Positions 8,616 to 19,178 of a stretch of DNA of 64,000 nucleotides are shown piece by piece (within the stretch, counting starts at the first letter, position 1; each line of letters begins with the position of its first letter). The notes under the pieces are model-generated. The model did not search any database and was not told the origin of the DNA. It saw only the letters and a list, made by a program, of their open reading frames with translations. The translations under genes and the position numbers were made by a program. The stretch comes from Flectonema sp. DT1601 (taxonomy: Eukaryota > Euglenozoa > Diplonemea > Diplonemida > Diplonemidae). The stretch lies in assembly GCA_964019425.1 (NCBI GenBank), contig OZ025839.1:496001-560000 (forward strand), given 5' to 3'.

Positions 8616-10586
8616 ATGCATCAAAGCAAAGTTTTAATACTCTTACTGACAACATGTGTTGCTGCTGGACAGTTTGCTCCAAACTCTACTGTCCCATCTA
8701 ATGTAACCTCAGCACCATCTAACTGGACTGCTCCACCTTCCAACTGGACTTCTCCACCATCGAACTGGACTTCTCCACCATCGAACTGGACATCTCCACC
8801 GTCGAACTGGACTTCTCCTCCATCCAACTGGACTACTGCACCATCGAACTGGACTTCTCCTCCATCCAACTGGACTACTGCACCTGCCAACTGGACTTCT
8901 CCACCATCGAACTGGACTTCTCCTCCATCCAACTGGACTACTGCACCTGCCAACTGGACTTCTCCACCATCCAACTGGACTTCTCCACCGTCGAACTGGA
9001 CTTCTCCTCCAACCAACTGGACTACTGCACCTTCCAACTGGACTTCTCCTCCATCGAACTGGACTACTGCACCTGCCAACTGGACTTCTCCTCCATCGAA
9101 CTGGACATCTCCACCGTCGAACTGGACTTCTCCTCCAACCAACTGGACTACTGCACCTTCCAACTGGACTTCTCCACCATCCAACTGGACTACTGCACCA
9201 TCCAACTGGACTTCTCCACCATCGAACTGGACTTCTCCTCCAACCAACTGGACTACTGCACCTTCCAACTGGACTTCTCCACCATCCAACTGGACTACTG
9301 CACCATCCAACTGGACTTCTCCACCATCCAACTGGACTTCTCCACCATCCAACTGGACTACTGCACCATCCAACTGGACTTCTCCACCATCGAACTGGAC
9401 TTCTCCTCCAACCAACTGGACTACTGCACCTTCCAACTGGACTTCTCCACCATCCAACTGGACCACTGCACCATCCAACTGGACTTCTCCACCATCCAAC
9501 TGGACTAAATCTCCATCTAACTCTTCTGCGTTTGAATGTTATGTGAGCCGTGAGGAGCAGGGAAAGTGGACGGAAGAACAGCGCATGTACTGCTGCCTTT
9601 ACGAAGGAGTTGGATGCAAGGCGAACAAGGACCAGGTTGACTGCTTCATGTCTTCGAATAATTGGAATAAGACTGAGAAGGAGTACTGCTGTATGACTGC
9701 TGATATTGGATGTGCTGTTAACTGCTCAGTTGAGAAGTCACTCCTGTCGAAGGAGGAGGTGGCAAGCTGTTGCAACAGAACGGGTCTGCACTGTGATGCG
9801 AAGGCTGCTGCTGCCGACGTTGCTGCTGCCGCTGCTATGGTTGCAGAGGAAGAAGGGAGCGGTTTCAAACTCAGCTTCCGTGGTGACTGGAAGACCGTGT
9901 CACGCAACCCGAAGAGGAAGGTGCAGCTCTTCAGAATGTCGATGATCGCTGCGTCGAAGACTTTGCAGAAGGATCCGTCGAGCCTGATTGTGACCTACTT
10001 CGGAACGGAGAAGTCGGGTGAGGAGGTTCCGTCAACTGGCGGGCTCTCTGATTATGGGTATAATGTGCCTTCTGCTTGGAACGTCGACAATGAGATGTCT
10101 GTTGCTGCTGTGAAGAATGCAGCTGCTGCTTCGCCGAAGTCGACAAGAAGGGAAGTGTCTGTGTTGGGAGAGACAGTGACTGAGGCGGCAAAGGGTAAGG
10201 ACGGACTCTTCTTCGATTATTACATCACCGGAAAGGACGTGGACGTGATCAGCGGTGAGGTTGAGGAGTCGAAGAAGACTATTTTGCAGAACAACAACGA
10301 AGGTTACTCGCTCATCTTGCCTGGGGCCAGCGTGACTCGAGTAGGATCCGAAGAAACAAGTGCACCATCGTCATCTTCTTCTTCAAGCAAGGGATGGATC
10401 TTTGCTCTTGTTGGATCACTCGTTGGTCTTTGTGCTGTCGGTGGAATGGTTGCCTTGTTTATTAACAAAAGGAATAAGAAGAATCAGAGTGCATGTGAAT
10501 TGAACGACTTTATTGGACTTGAGGCAATTGAAGTGAAAGAAGATGTTGATGCTTCTGGTGACGGAGTGTATCAAGCAAGGATTTAA
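8616..10586 (+). CDS. PSNWT-repeat membrane glycoprotein, gene 3 of 10
   Basis: 656 residues. From this gene onward all copies share the signal peptide (MHQSKVLILLLTTCVAAG or a close variant) and an introductory FAPNST-VPSNVTSAP. 39 units (residues 27-299) with SP and TA dipeptides. The repeat core has drifted here more than elsewhere: three units read PANWT and four PTNWT, but Asn and the sequon Thr are kept in all. The three C-CC-C units follow at about 308-393, transmembrane helix about 593-616, 40-residue tail ending GDGVYQARI. Gene 3 shares its 3' flank (including AATAAA) with genes 9 and 10, so these three form one subgroup and 4-8 another. Confidence 0.9.
   Translation: MHQSKVLILLLTTCVAAGQFAPNSTVPSNVTSAPSNWTAPPSNWTSPPSNWTSPPSNWTSPPSNWTSPPSNWTTAPSNWTSPPSNWTTAPANWTSPPSNWTSPPSNWTTAPANWTSPPSNWTSPPSNWTSPPTNWTTAPSNWTSPPSNWTTAPANWTSPPSNWTSPPSNWTSPPTNWTTAPSNWTSPPSNWTTAPSNWTSPPSNWTSPPTNWTTAPSNWTSPPSNWTTAPSNWTSPPSNWTSPPSNWTTAPSNWTSPPSNWTSPPTNWTTAPSNWTSPPSNWTTAPSNWTSPPSNWTKSPSNSSAFECYVSREEQGKWTEEQRMYCCLYEGVGCKANKDQVDCFMSSNNWNKTEKEYCCMTADIGCAVNCSVEKSLLSKEEVASCCNRTGLHCDAKAAAADVAAAAAMVAEEEGSGFKLSFRGDWKTVSRNPKRKVQLFRMSMIAASKTLQKDPSSLIVTYFGTEKSGEEVPSTGGLSDYGYNVPSAWNVDNEMSVAAVKNAAAASPKSTRREVSVLGETVTEAAKGKDGLFFDYYITGKDVDVISGEVEESKKTILQNNNEGYSLILPGASVTRVGSEETSAPSSSSSSSKGWIFALVGSLVGLCAVGGMVALFINKRNKKNQSACELNDFIGLEAIEVKEDVDASGDGVYQARI
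8694..9512 (+). repeat. 21-bp coding minisatellite, 39 units (gene 3)
   Basis: 819 bp, no frame slip. First unit PSNVTSA is shared by genes 3-9 and, as PSNVTSS, by gene 10. Ser-to-Ala and Ser-to-Thr variants of the core are found almost only here (gene 9 has two PTNWT). Confidence 0.97.
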
Positions 10587-11196
10587 ATTTGAATGTTTCG
10601 GTACACAAGCTGGTTCGTAATCACTAATTCCTCGTGTGTGACCTCTCCTTAAGATTGTTTTAACATTATTTTGTAATCGTTAGAAGCCACAATAAAACAC
10701 TATCTCAGTTTGCCTGCTGTAGATATAAGTTTGTAGTTGGTTTTCATTTTGTTGTTTACAAATTGTTTTTATTTTTGATTACCTTTCAATAGGTAGCAAG
10801 AACTGAATTATCATTCGACGATGACACATGCGAGAAATACTATCGCTCCCCTGTGTTTGTTGTCGGTGATGTAGTCTGAACGTTGCCATGTGCAACTATT
10901 CGCAAATATTGCGAAATTTCTGAAAATGAATCTGCGTCGAGAATCAGCTTCGAAACTTATTCTTTTCGTCAAATAACTTTATATTAAAATTGATGAACTT
11001 AGGTCTTAAAGACAAAAAAAAAAAATATGAAATAAATTAAAAGACAACTTCACAAACGCTTTTACATTGATGCGGGTATTCCCTACGTACAAACATTTTT
11101 ACTTTTGGATATTTCAGAGAATCGGTGCTTGTTGCGATGATCGATAACTATAAATACCTTTGTTATGGTTATCGATTGGTTTCAATTTCGCAGTGA
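10587..11196. other. 3' flank of gene 3 with AATAAA and conserved hairpin
   Basis: Downstream of the stop lies a segment shared with genes 9 and 10, containing AATAAA at 10691-10696, the likely polyadenylation signal. The conserved hairpin is listed separately. The remainder up to the gene 4 upstream module holds no ORF. Confidence 0.6.
10816..10865 (+). other. conserved downstream hairpin, gene 3 copy
   Basis: Three nested pairings can be read: CGAC with GTCG, ACACA with TGTGT, GCGA with TCGC, around a 9-base loop. The element occurs once after each of genes 3-10, about 120-240 bp past the stop. It could be a 3'UTR element or part of a small RNA; neither can be decided from sequence. Confidence 0.5.
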
Positions 11197-11788
11197 TATT
11201 TCCTTTCATTCTCCGAAACGAGAAGCGGCGTAACTTTTTCCCTTCGAGTTTCTAATAGAGGAAATTTAGAAGTGTGAGATTCACGTTCGCTTGCTCATAT
11301 TGCTATTGCTTCACAACTATATTGTGTAAGCCTGATATTCTAATGTTTTCTGTATCAGTGATGCAATATGTACTGTGATGGACTACTTTGACAATCCTTT
11401 ATAAAGATATCATCAACTGAATGGATGTTCCCGAACACGTCATTACTGCGGTGTCTTCAGCTGCTTTGTTCTTTTTCTCCCTCTTGCTGCTGCTTTACGA
11501 AGAAGTCAATTATGTAAGTTAGCAATTTAGTTGTTTGAAATGATTTAATATTAAGTACATGCTTCATTATTACTTCTTTTCTCTCTCGCTATCTCTCTCT
11601 CCCTCTCTTGATGGCAAATTGTTGTCATCGCAGACTTCTTTAGTGAGTAGTTCTGTTGTAAACGATTCTTCTCAAACAGGTTCAGAAATATCTGAAGGGA
11701 GTCATTTTGCTAGTGCGTCTGAGTTCATACTTTTGTGTTTTATGTTCTGTTTAATCGTCCTATGAAGTAATTAAAATTCTTTATGCAG
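11197..11788 (+). promoter_or_regulatory. upstream module with TATA box and 5'UTR intron, gene 4
   Basis: Conserved block repeated before genes 4-8 and, broken off, before gene 9. It runs from a tttcctttcattctccgaaa start, through TATAAA at 11400-11405, to a strong GTAAGT donor at 11514 and an acceptor tttatgcag ending 11788, 17 bp before the ATG. An alternative acceptor (gtcatcgcag) ends at 11633. A CT-rich tract at about 11577-11610 precedes it. The simplest reading is a core promoter plus a spliced 5' leader with an intron of up to 275 bp. Confidence 0.55.
11421..11765 (+). CDS. possible two-exon small hydrophobic protein in the upstream module (speculative)
   Basis: An ATG 16 bp after the TATA box opens 31 codons rich in Leu/Phe/Ala (a likely membrane helix, about residues 8-25). 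They run exactly up to the GTAAGT donor (11421-11513). Joining in phase 0 to the acceptor at 11633 gives a further 43 codons ending in a second hydrophobic stretch (ILLCFMFCLIVL) and TGA at 11763-11765, 74 residues in total. In the copies before genes 5-8 the second exon stops after about 23 codons. Because the copies are near-identical duplicates, conservation is not independent evidence. The closeness of the ATG to the TATA box argues against it being translated. It may be only leader sequence. Confidence 0.2.
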
Positions 11789-11805
11789 ATTTGAAACATA
11801 TAAAA

Positions 11806-14364
11806 ATGCATCAAAGCAAAGTTTTAATACTCTTGCTGACAACATGTGTTGCTGCTGGACAGTTTGCTCCTAACTCTACTGTCCCATCTAATGTAACCTC
11901 TGCACCATCTAACTGGACTGCTCCACCTTCAAACTGGACCAACGCACCATCGAACTGGACTTACGCACCATCTAACTGGACTTACGCACCATCCAACTGG
12001 ACTTACGCACCATCCAACTGGACTTACGCTCCATCTAACTGGACTTACGCTCCATCTAACTGGACTGCTCCACCTTCAAACTGGACTTACGCACCATCCA
12101 ACTGGACTTACGCTCCATCTAACTGGACTTACGCTCCATCTAACTGGACTTACGCTCCATCTAACTGGACTGCTCCACCTTCAAACTGGACTTACGCACC
12201 ATCCAACTGGACTTACGCTCCATCTAACTGGACTTACGCTCCATCTAACTGGACTGCTCCACCTTCAAACTGGACTTACGCACCATCCAACTGGACTTAC
12301 GCTCCATCTAACTGGACTTACGCACCGTCCAACTGGACTTACGCACCATCCAACTGGACTTACGCTCCATCTAACTGGACTTACGCTCCATCTAACTGGA
12401 CCTACCCACCATCCAACTGGACTTACGCACCATCCAACTGGACTTACGCTCCATCTAACTGGACTTACGCTCCATCTAACTGGACTTACGCACCGTCCAA
12501 CTGGACTTACGCACCATCCAACTGGACTTACGCTCCATCTAACTGGACTTACGCTCCATCTAACTGGACCTACCCACCATCCAACTGGACTTACGCTCCA
12601 TCTAACTGGACTTACGCTCCATCTAACTGGACCTACCCACCATCCAACTGGACTTACGCACCATCCAACTGGACTTACGCTCCATCTAACTGGACTTACG
12701 CTCCATCTAACTGGACTTACGCACCGTCCAACTGGACTTACGCACCATCCAACTGGACTTACGCTCCATCTAACTGGACTTACGCTCCATCTAACTGGAC
12801 CTACCCACCATCCAACTGGACTTACGCACCATCCAACTGGACTTACGCTCCATCTAACTGGACTTACGCACCGTCCAACTGGACTTACGCACCATCCAAC
12901 TGGACCTACGCACCATCCAACTGGACTTACGCTCCATCTAACTGGACTTACGCACCGTCCAACTGGACTTACGCTCCATCTAACTGGACCTACCCACCAT
13001 CCAACTGGACTTACGCACCATCCAACTGGACTTACGCACCATCCAACTGGACTTACGCACCATCCAACTGGACTTACGCTCCATCTAACTGGACTTACGC
13101 ACCATCTAACTGGACTTACGCACCATCCAACTGGACCTACCCACCATCCAACTGGACTTACGCACCATCCAACTGGACTTACGCTCCATCCAACTGGACT
13201 TACGCACCATCTAACTGGACTTACGCACCATCCAACTGGACTTACGCTCCATCCAACTGGACATACGCACCGTCCAACTGGACTAAATCTCCATCTAACT
13301 CTTCTGCGTTTGAATGTTATGTGAGCCGTGAGGAGCAGGGAAAGTGGACGGAAGAACAGCGCATGTACTGCTGCCTTTACGAAGGAGTTGGATGCAAGGC
13401 GAACAAGGACCAGGTTGACTGCTTCATGTCTTCGAATAATTGGAATAAGAGTGAGAAGGAGTACTGCTGTATGACTGCTGATATTGGATGTGCTGTTAAC
13501 TGCTCAGTTGAGAAGTCACTCCTGTCGAAGGAGGAGGTGGCAAGCTGTTGCAACAGAACGGGTCTGCACTGTGATGCGAAGGTTGCTGCTGCCGACGTTG
13601 CTGCTGCCGCTGCTATGGTTGCAGAGGAAGAAGGGAGCGGTTTCAAACTCAGCTTCCGTGGTGACTGGAAGACCGTGTCACGCAACCCGAAGAGGAAGGT
13701 GCAGCTCTTCAGAATGTCGATGATCGCTGCGTCGAAGACTTTGCAGAAGGATCCGTCGAGCCTGATTGTGACCTACTTGGGAACGAAGAAGTCGGGTGAG
13801 GAGGTTCCGTCAACTGGCGGGCTCTCTGATTATGGGTACAATGTGCCTGCTGCTTGGAACGTCGACAACGAGATGTCTGTTGCTGCTGTGAAGAATGCCG
13901 CTGCTGCTTCGCCGAAGTCGACAAGAAGGGTAGTGTCTGTGTTGGGAGAGACAGTGACTGAGGCGGCAAAGGGTAAGGACGGACTCTTCTTCGATTATTA
14001 CATCACCGGAAAGGACGTGGACGTGATCAGCGGTGAGGTTGAGGAGTCGAAGAAGACTGTTTTGCAGAGCAACAACGAAGGTTACTCGCTCATCTTGCCT
14101 GGGGCCAGCGTGACTCGAGTAGGATCCGAAGAAACAAGTGCACCATCTCCATCTTCTTCTTCAAGCAAGGGATGGATCTTTGCTGTTGTTGGATCACTCG
14201 TTGGTCTTTGTGCTGTCGGTGGAATGGTTGCCTTGTTTATTAACAAAAGGAATAAGAAGAATCAGAGTGCATGTGAATTGAACGACTTTATTGGACTTGA
14301 GGCAATTGAAGTGAAAGAAGATGTTGATGCTTCTGGTGACGGAGTGTATCAAGCAAGGATTTAA
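11806..14364 (+). CDS. PSNWT-repeat membrane glycoprotein, gene 4 of 10
   Basis: 852 residues from the ATG at 11806; an upstream in-frame TTG is ignored because all paralogues align from MHQSK. 67 units (residues 27-495), nearly all with YA, some YP and AP dipeptides, so one Tyr per heptad: this is the first of five tyrosine-rich copies (4-8). Transmembrane helix about 789-812. Small changes after the repeats include TYLGTKKSG for TYFGTEKSG and PAAWN for PSAWN, the latter shared with gene 10. Tyr-rich periodic proteins can be oxidatively cross-linked in other systems; that such cross-linking happens here is inference only. Confidence 0.9.
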   Translation: MHQSKVLILLLTTCVAAGQFAPNSTVPSNVTSAPSNWTAPPSNWTNAPSNWTYAPSNWTYAPSNWTYAPSNWTYAPSNWTYAPSNWTAPPSNWTYAPSNWTYAPSNWTYAPSNWTYAPSNWTAPPSNWTYAPSNWTYAPSNWTYAPSNWTAPPSNWTYAPSNWTYAPSNWTYAPSNWTYAPSNWTYAPSNWTYAPSNWTYPPSNWTYAPSNWTYAPSNWTYAPSNWTYAPSNWTYAPSNWTYAPSNWTYAPSNWTYPPSNWTYAPSNWTYAPSNWTYPPSNWTYAPSNWTYAPSNWTYAPSNWTYAPSNWTYAPSNWTYAPSNWTYAPSNWTYPPSNWTYAPSNWTYAPSNWTYAPSNWTYAPSNWTYAPSNWTYAPSNWTYAPSNWTYAPSNWTYPPSNWTYAPSNWTYAPSNWTYAPSNWTYAPSNWTYAPSNWTYAPSNWTYPPSNWTYAPSNWTYAPSNWTYAPSNWTYAPSNWTYAPSNWTYAPSNWTKSPSNSSAFECYVSREEQGKWTEEQRMYCCLYEGVGCKANKDQVDCFMSSNNWNKSEKEYCCMTADIGCAVNCSVEKSLLSKEEVASCCNRTGLHCDAKVAAADVAAAAAMVAEEEGSGFKLSFRGDWKTVSRNPKRKVQLFRMSMIAASKTLQKDPSSLIVTYLGTKKSGEEVPSTGGLSDYGYNVPAAWNVDNEMSVAAVKNAAAASPKSTRRVVSVLGETVTEAAKGKDGLFFDYYITGKDVDVISGEVEESKKTVLQSNNEGYSLILPGASVTRVGSEETSAPSPSSSSSKGWIFAVVGSLVGLCAVGGMVALFINKRNKKNQSACELNDFIGLEAIEVKEDVDASGDGVYQARI
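11884..13290 (+). repeat. 21-bp coding minisatellite, 67 units (gene 4)
   Basis: 1407 bp in register. Dominant unit PSNWTYA, with periodic YP and AP units that mark copied multi-unit blocks. All units keep NxT. Confidence 0.97.
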
Positions 14365-14916
14365 ATTTGAATGTTTTGGTACACTGCTTGTGAAGGTTTT
14401 CGTTTTGTTATATGCTATTTTATTCTATTTATATTTGTGGATTACCTTTCAATAGGTAACAAGAACTGAAATCATTGTCGTCACTCGACGATGACACATG
14501 CGAGAAATACTATCGCTCCCCTGTGTTTGTTGTCAGTGATGGAGAACGTTACGAATCTAACAATTCAAAAAATAGTAGTATTTGCAATTGATTGAAGAAG
14601 AATGTAAATATTGCGGAACGGAAATTCAAAATAATTCCTAGTCCTTTGGACATTAGCGAGATTAAGTCGGGAATCGATCAAAACTTATTCTCGTCGTCGA
14701 ATAACTTTATCGCTTGGGATGGATGAACTTATGTCTAGAAAGACAAAAAAAAAAAAAAAAACATGATTGAAAAAGATAAAAATTTAACAAACGCTTTCCA
14801 ATTTATGCGGATCTTCTCTGCATACTAACATTTTTACTTTTGGATATTTGAAAGAAGCGGTGCTTGTTGCTTTTGTCGATAGCCAGAAAAAAATTCTGGT
14901 GTCTATTTCGCAATGA
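14365..14916. other. 3' flank of gene 4 and spacer
   Basis: Begins with a segment shared by genes 4-8 that lacks the AATAAA stretch found after genes 3, 9 and 10. Contains the hairpin (14486-14535), a short GTCTAGAAAGAC palindrome at about 14732-14743 just before an A18-type run, and no ORF. Confidence 0.55.
14486..14535 (+). other. conserved downstream hairpin, gene 4 copy
   Basis: Same inner stems as the gene 3 copy; the outer stem is shortened because GTCG reads GTCA. Confidence 0.5.
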
Positions 14917-15498
14917 GTATTTCCTTTCATTCTCCGAAACGAAAAGCGGCGCAACTTATTTCCCTTCGCTAATAGAAGAAATTTAGAAGTGTGAGATTCC
15001 CGTTCGCTTGCTCATATTGCTATTGCTTCACAACTATATTGTGTAAGCCTGATATTCTAATGTTTTCTGTATCAGTGATGCAATATGTACTGTGATGGAC
15101 TACTTTGACAATCCTTTATAAAGATATCATCAACTGAATGGATGTTCCCGAACACGTCATTACTGCGGTGTCTTCAGCTGCTTTGTTCTTTTTCTCCCTC
15201 TTGCTGCTGCTTTACGAAGAAGTCAATTATGTAAGTTAGCAATTTAGTTGTTTGAAATGATTTAATATTAAGTACATGCTTCATTATTACTTCTTTTCTC
15301 TCTCGCTATCTCTCTCTCCCTCTCTTGATGGCAAATTGTTGTCATCGCAGACTTCTTTAGTGAGTAGTTCTGTTGTAAACGATTCTTCTCAAACAGGTTC
15401 AGAAATATCTGCCACTTGCTAGTGCGGCTGAGGTTCATAATTTTGTGTTTTATGTTCTGTTTAATCGTCCAATGAAGTAATTAAAATTCTTTATGCAG
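14917..15498 (+). promoter_or_regulatory. upstream module with TATA box, gene 5
   Basis: TATAAA at 15117-15122, small hydrophobic ORF from 15138, GTAAGT donor at about 15231, acceptor tttatgcag ending 15498. Compared with the gene 4 copy the second exon-like part has lost about 10 bp and closes early. Confidence 0.55.
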
Positions 15499-15515
15499 AT
15501 TTGAAACATATAAAA

Positions 15516-18032
15516 ATGCATCAAAGCAAAGTTTTAATACTCTTGCTGACAACATGTGTTGCTGCTGGGCAGTTTGCTCCAAACTCTACTGTCCCATCTA
15601 ATGTAACCTCGGCACCATCTAACTGGACTGCTCCACCTTCAAACTGGACCAACGCACCATCGAACTGGACCTACGCTCCATCCAACTGGACTTACGCACC
15701 ATCCAACTGGACCAACGTGCCATCGAACTGGACTGCTCCACCTTCAAACTGGACCTACGTGCCATCAAACTGGACTGCTCCACCTTCAAACTGGACCTAC
15801 GCACCATCAAACTGGACTTACGCTCCATCGAACTGGACCTACGCGCCATCGAACTGGACTTACGCTCCATCCAACTGGACTTACGCTCCATCCAACTGGA
15901 CTTACGCTCCATCCAACTGGACTTACGCGCCATCGAACTGGACTTACGCTCCATCCAACTGGACCCACGCGCCATCGAACTGGACTTACGCTCCATCCAA
16001 CTGGACTTACGCTCCATCCAACTGGACTTACGCTCCATCCAACTGGACTTACGCTCCATCTAACTGGACCTACGCACCATCCAACTGGACTTACGCTCCA
16101 TCGAACTGGACCTACGCACCATCCAACTGGACCTACGCACCATCCAACTGGACCCACGCACCATCCAATTGGACCTACGCACCATCAAACTGGACTTACG
16201 CTCCATCGAACTGGACCTACGCACCATCCAACTGGACTTACGCACCATCCAACTGGACCCACGCACCATCCAATTGGACCTACGCACCATCAAACTGGAC
16301 TTACGCACCATCCAACTGGACCAACGTGCCATCGAACTGGACTGCTCCACCTTCAAACTGGACCTACGCTCCATCAAACTGGACTTACGCTCCATCGAAC
16401 TGGACCTACGCACCATCCAACTGGACCTACGCACCATCCAACTGGACTTACGCACCATCCAACTGGACCAACGTGCCATCGAACTGGACTGCTCCACCTT
16501 CAAACTGGACCTACGCTCCATCAAACTGGACCTACGCTCCATCGAACTGGACCTACGCACCATCCAACTGGACCAACGTGCCATCGAACTGGACTGCTCC
16601 ACCTTCAAACTGGACCTACGCTCCATCAAACTGGACTTACGCTCCATCGAACTGGACCTACGCACCATCCAACTGGACCTACGCACCATCCAATTGGACC
16701 TACGCGCCATCAAACTGGACTTACGCTCCATCCAATTGGACCTACGCACCATCCAACTGGACCAACGTGCCATCGAACTGGACTGCTCCACCTTCAAACT
16801 GGACCTACGCTCCATCAAACTGGACTTACGCTCCATCGAACTGGACTTACGCTCCATCCAACTGGACCTACGCACCATCCAATTGGACCTACGCACCATC
16901 CAACTGGACCTACGTGCCATCCAATTGGACTTCTCCACCATCCAACTGGACTAAATCTCCATCTAACTCTTCTGCGTTTGAATGTTATGTAAGCCGTGAG
17001 GAGCAGGGAAAGTGGACGGAAGAACAGCGCATGTACTGCTGCCTTTACGAAGGAGTTGGATGCAAGGCGAACAAGGACCAGGTTGACTGCTTCATATCTT
17101 CGAATAATTGGAATAAGACTGAGAAGGAGTACTGCTGTATGACTGCTGATATTGGATGTGCTGTTAACTGCTCAGTTGAGAAGTCACTCCTGTCGAAGGA
17201 GGAGGTGGCAAGCTGTTGCAACAGAACGGGTCTGCACTGTGATGCGAAGGCTGCTGCTGCCGACGTTGCTGCTGCCGCTGCTATGGTTGCAGAGGAAGAA
17301 GGGAGCGGTTTCAAACTCAGCTTCCGTGGTGACTGGAAGACCGTGTCACGCAACCCGAAGAGGAAGGTGCAGCTCTTCAGAATGTCGATGATCGCTGCGT
17401 CGAAGACTTTGCAGAAGGATCCGTCGAGCCTGATTGTGACCTACTTCGGAACGGAGAAGTCGGGTGAGGAGGTTCCGTCAACTGGCGGGCTCTCTGATTA
17501 TGGGTACAATGTGCCTTCTGCTTGGAACGTCGACAACGAGATGTCTGTTGCTGCTGTGAAGAATGCCGCTGCTGCTTCGCCGAAGTCGACAAGAAGGGTA
17601 GTGTCTGTGTTGGGAGAGACAGTGACTGAGGCGGCAAAGGGTAAGGACGGACTCTTCTTCGATTACTACATCACCGGAAAGAACGCGGACGTGATCAACA
17701 GCGAGGTTGAGGATTCAAAGAAGACTGTTTTGCAGAACAACAACGAAGGTTACTCGCTCATCTTGCCTGGGGCCAGCGTGACTCGAGTAGGATCCGAAGA
17801 AACAAGTGCACCATCTCCATCTTCTTCTTCAAGCAAGGGATGGATCTTTGCTCTTGTTGGATCACTCGTTGGTCTTTGTGCTGTCGGTGGAATGGTTGCC
17901 TTGTTTATTAACAAAAGGAATAAGAAGAATCAGAGTGCATCTGAATTGAACGACTTTATTGGACTTGAGGCAATTGAAGTGAAAGAAGATGTTGATGCTT
18001 CTGGTGACGGAGTGTATCAAGCAAGGATTTAA
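15516..18032 (+). CDS. PSNWT-repeat membrane glycoprotein, gene 5 of 10
   Basis: 838 residues, 65 units (residues 27-481), dipeptides YA, NV, AP and a few HA. A four-unit motif NV-AP-YA-YA recurs, the same higher-order block that dominates gene 8. The last two units are SP and KS. In the membrane-proximal domain it carries the KNADVINSEVEDSKK variant, shared with genes 8 and 10 but not with its immediate neighbours 4, 6 and 7. That mosaic is best explained by gene conversion. A Met-to-Ile change (DCFISSNNW) is private. Transmembrane helix about 775-798. Confidence 0.9.
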   Translation: MHQSKVLILLLTTCVAAGQFAPNSTVPSNVTSAPSNWTAPPSNWTNAPSNWTYAPSNWTYAPSNWTNVPSNWTAPPSNWTYVPSNWTAPPSNWTYAPSNWTYAPSNWTYAPSNWTYAPSNWTYAPSNWTYAPSNWTYAPSNWTYAPSNWTHAPSNWTYAPSNWTYAPSNWTYAPSNWTYAPSNWTYAPSNWTYAPSNWTYAPSNWTYAPSNWTHAPSNWTYAPSNWTYAPSNWTYAPSNWTYAPSNWTHAPSNWTYAPSNWTYAPSNWTNVPSNWTAPPSNWTYAPSNWTYAPSNWTYAPSNWTYAPSNWTYAPSNWTNVPSNWTAPPSNWTYAPSNWTYAPSNWTYAPSNWTNVPSNWTAPPSNWTYAPSNWTYAPSNWTYAPSNWTYAPSNWTYAPSNWTYAPSNWTYAPSNWTNVPSNWTAPPSNWTYAPSNWTYAPSNWTYAPSNWTYAPSNWTYAPSNWTYVPSNWTSPPSNWTKSPSNSSAFECYVSREEQGKWTEEQRMYCCLYEGVGCKANKDQVDCFISSNNWNKTEKEYCCMTADIGCAVNCSVEKSLLSKEEVASCCNRTGLHCDAKAAAADVAAAAAMVAEEEGSGFKLSFRGDWKTVSRNPKRKVQLFRMSMIAASKTLQKDPSSLIVTYFGTEKSGEEVPSTGGLSDYGYNVPSAWNVDNEMSVAAVKNAAAASPKSTRRVVSVLGETVTEAAKGKDGLFFDYYITGKNADVINSEVEDSKKTVLQNNNEGYSLILPGASVTRVGSEETSAPSPSSSSSKGWIFALVGSLVGLCAVGGMVALFINKRNKKNQSASELNDFIGLEAIEVKEDVDASGDGVYQARI
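15594..16958 (+). repeat. 21-bp coding minisatellite, 65 units (gene 5)
   Basis: 1365 bp in register; some units use AAT for the sequon Asn (CCAATTGG), unlike the near-universal AAC elsewhere. Confidence 0.97.
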
Positions 18033-18564
18033 ATTTGAATGTTTTGGTACACTGCTTGTGAAGGTTTTCGTTTTGTTATATGCTATTTTATTCTATTTAT
18101 ATTTGTGGATTACCTTTCAATAGGTAACAAGAACTGAAATCATTGTCGTCACTCGACGATGACACATGCGAGAAATACTATCGCTCCCCTGTGTTTGTTG
18201 TCGGTGATGTAGTCTGAACGTTGTCAAGTGCAACAATTCGCAAGTATTGCGGAACAGAAATTTTAAATAATTCCTAATCCTTTAGAAATTAACGATATTA
18301 CGTCGGGAATCAGATCAAAACTTATTCTCGTCGTCGAATAACTTTATCGCTTGGGATGGATGAACTTATGTCTAGAAAGACAAAAAAAAAGAAAATTAAT
18401 TAAAACAGAAAATAAATTAACAAACGATTTTCAATGGATGCGGATCTTCTCTGCATACTAACATACTTACTTTTGGATATTTCAGAGAATCGGAGCTCAA
18501 ATTACTCCGCATTCTTGCTTGTTGCGTTGATCATTAACCGGAAAAGAATTCTGGTTTCTATTTC
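18033..18564. other. 3' flank of gene 5 and spacer
   Basis: Same 3' segment as after gene 4, with the hairpin at 18154-18203, then diverged spacer ending in the gene 6 module. No ORF. Confidence 0.55.
18154..18203 (+). other. conserved downstream hairpin, gene 5 copy
   Basis: All three stems intact (CGAC/GTCG, ACACA/TGTGT, GCGA/TCGC). Confidence 0.5.
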
Positions 18565-19161
18565 GCAATGAGTATTTCCTTTCATTCTCCGAAACGAGAA
18601 GCGGCGTAACTTTTTCCCTTCGAGTTTCTAATAGAGGAAATTTAGAAGTGTGAGATTCCCGTTCGCTTGCTCATATTGCTATTGCTTCACAACTATATTG
18701 TGTAAGCCTGATATTCTAATGTTTTCTGTATCAGTGATGCAATATGTACTGTGATGGACTACTTTGACAATCCTTTATAAAGATATCATCAACTGAATGG
18801 ATGTTCCCGAACACGTCATTACTGCGGTGTCTTCAGCTGCTTTGTTCTTTTTCTCCCTCTTGCTGCTGCTTTACGAAGAAGTCAATTATGTAAGTTAGCA
18901 ATTTAGTTGTTTGAAATGATTTAATATTAAGTACATGCTTCATTATTACTTCTTTTCTCTCTCGCTATCTCTCTCTCCCTCTCTTGATGGCAAATTGTTG
19001 TCATCGCAGACTTCTTTAGTGAGTAGTTCTGTTGTAAACGATTCTTCTCAAACAGGTTCAGAAATATCTGCCACTTGCTAGTGCGGCTGAGGTTCATAAT
19101 TTTGTGTTTTATGTTCTGTTTAATCGTCCAATGAAGTAATTAAAATTAATTCTTTATGCAG
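18565..19161 (+). promoter_or_regulatory. upstream module with TATA box, gene 6
   Basis: TATAAA at 18776-18781, hydrophobic ORF from 18797, GTAAGT donor near 18890, acceptor ending 19161. A 5-bp duplication (aattaaaattaattctt) just before the acceptor is private to this copy. Confidence 0.55.
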
Positions 19162-19178
19162 ATTTGAAACATATAAAA

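Noticed and set aside
10816-10890. C/D-box snoRNA reading of the conserved hairpin (GATGA and CTGA nearby)
   Set aside because: The CTGA is missing in several copies (genes 4, 6, 7) and box spacing does not fit.
11791-11806. TTG-initiated extensions (KHIK before MHQSK) of genes 4-8
   Set aside because: The extra codons fall between the splice acceptor and the ATG and are not shared by genes 3, 9 and 10.
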